From an uncultured Eubacteriales bacterium (GTDB taxonomy: Bacteria > Bacillota > Clostridia > Oscillospirales > Acutalibacteraceae): 5,523 nucleotides of DNA. The stretch is from positions 1 to 5,523 of the forward strand of contig ONPH01000084.1 in NCBI GenBank assembly GCA_900319655.1. The letters run 5' to 3'. The first letter of the stretch is position 1. Each line of letters opens with the position of its first letter. Below are positions 5,263-5,523 of this stretch, piece after piece. The position numbers and the translations under genes are program-made. The notes beneath the pieces were generated by a model. It had not been told where the DNA came from. It ran no database searches and saw only the letters and a program-made list of their open reading frames with translations.

Positions 5263-5523
5263 ATGGATAACATTAAAAGATTTGATAATCAACCTATTAG
5301 AACAGCGTGGGATGAAGAAAAAGAGGAATGGTTTTTTTCGGTTTCGGATGTTGTCGAAGTGCTTTCCGAAAGCAAAGATGTAAAGCAATACATAAAGAAA
5401 ATGAGAAGTCGTGACGCTGAGTTAAATTCCAAGTGGGGTACAATTTGTACCCCTGTTCGTATGATGACCGCCGACGGAAAATATAGGAAGATCAACGCCG
5501 CAGATACAAAAGGTATTCTCCGT
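5263..5523 (+). CDS. Bro-N domain prophage antirepressor-like protein, partial
   Basis: The first 87 residues are present with no stop before the window edge. The ATG at 5263 has GGGAG (5250-5254) 8 nt upstream. The sequence has the typical start of stand-alone Bro-N proteins: IRTAWDEEKEEWFFSVSDVVEVL (residues 12-34), then a charged segment with QYIKKMRSRD (42-51), a CTPVRMMTADGK stretch (62-73) and NAADTKGILR at the edge. Proteins of this kind (prophage antirepressor, COG3617-like) carry an N-terminal DNA-binding Bro-N domain. They are found in prophages and mobile elements, but also singly in clostridial and Bacteroidetes chromosomes, with mostly unknown roles. Its presence hints that the right edge enters an accessory or mobile region. 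The C terminus, which would tell subfamilies apart, is outside the window. Confidence 0.8.
   Translation, partial: MDNIKRFDNQPIRTAWDEEKEEWFFSVSDVVEVLSESKDVKQYIKKMRSRDAELNSKWGTICTPVRMMTADGKYRKINAADTKGILR

Overview
The window looks like chromosomal DNA from a strictly anaerobic, low-to-mid GC member of the Firmicutes, most likely a Ruminococcus-like clostridium. The grounds are strong AGGAG-type ribosome binding sites, consensus sigma-A promoters, AT-rich intergenic DNA and fermentative genes of clostridial type. This is inference from style; no taxonomic marker gene is present.

Layout. Positions 1-460 have no credible protein gene. They hold two tandem 108-bp repeats (1-214) whose minus strand contains the 5' half of a tRNA-Leu(CAG). 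A third, divergent unit (199-351) is split by a 118-bp hairpin-rich insert (215-332). A perfect-consensus promoter (419-447, minus) points into this array. Positions 461-3890 are a minus-strand cluster read in the order pflA (radical SAM activase), pflB (pyruvate formate-lyase), then a small lipoprotein rhodanese. pflA and pflB are 18 bp apart and surely co-transcribed. The rhodanese lies beyond a GC-rich hairpin that probably ends much of the transcription and overlaps a second, mutually exclusive hairpin. Positions 3891-4158 are a divergent control region. It is followed by a plus-strand PHP-family histidinol-phosphatase-like gene (4159-4956) with its own promoter and terminator. Positions 4957-5262 are intergenic with hairpins and a promoter. 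A Bro-N (prophage antirepressor-like) gene starts at 5263 and runs off the window.

How the parts work together. PflA installs a glycyl radical on PflB, which cleaves pyruvate plus CoA to acetyl-CoA and formate; this is the core of mixed-acid fermentation. The main regulatory observation is a perfect 16-bp match to the NrdR box consensus upstream of pflA. A degraded second box lies 31 bp away centre to centre, and the pflA -35 sits between them. NrdR is known as a repressor of ribonucleotide reductase genes, so a pfl operon under such a pair would be unexpected. The second unusual feature is the promoter-driven array of tRNA-Leu-derived repeats at the left edge.
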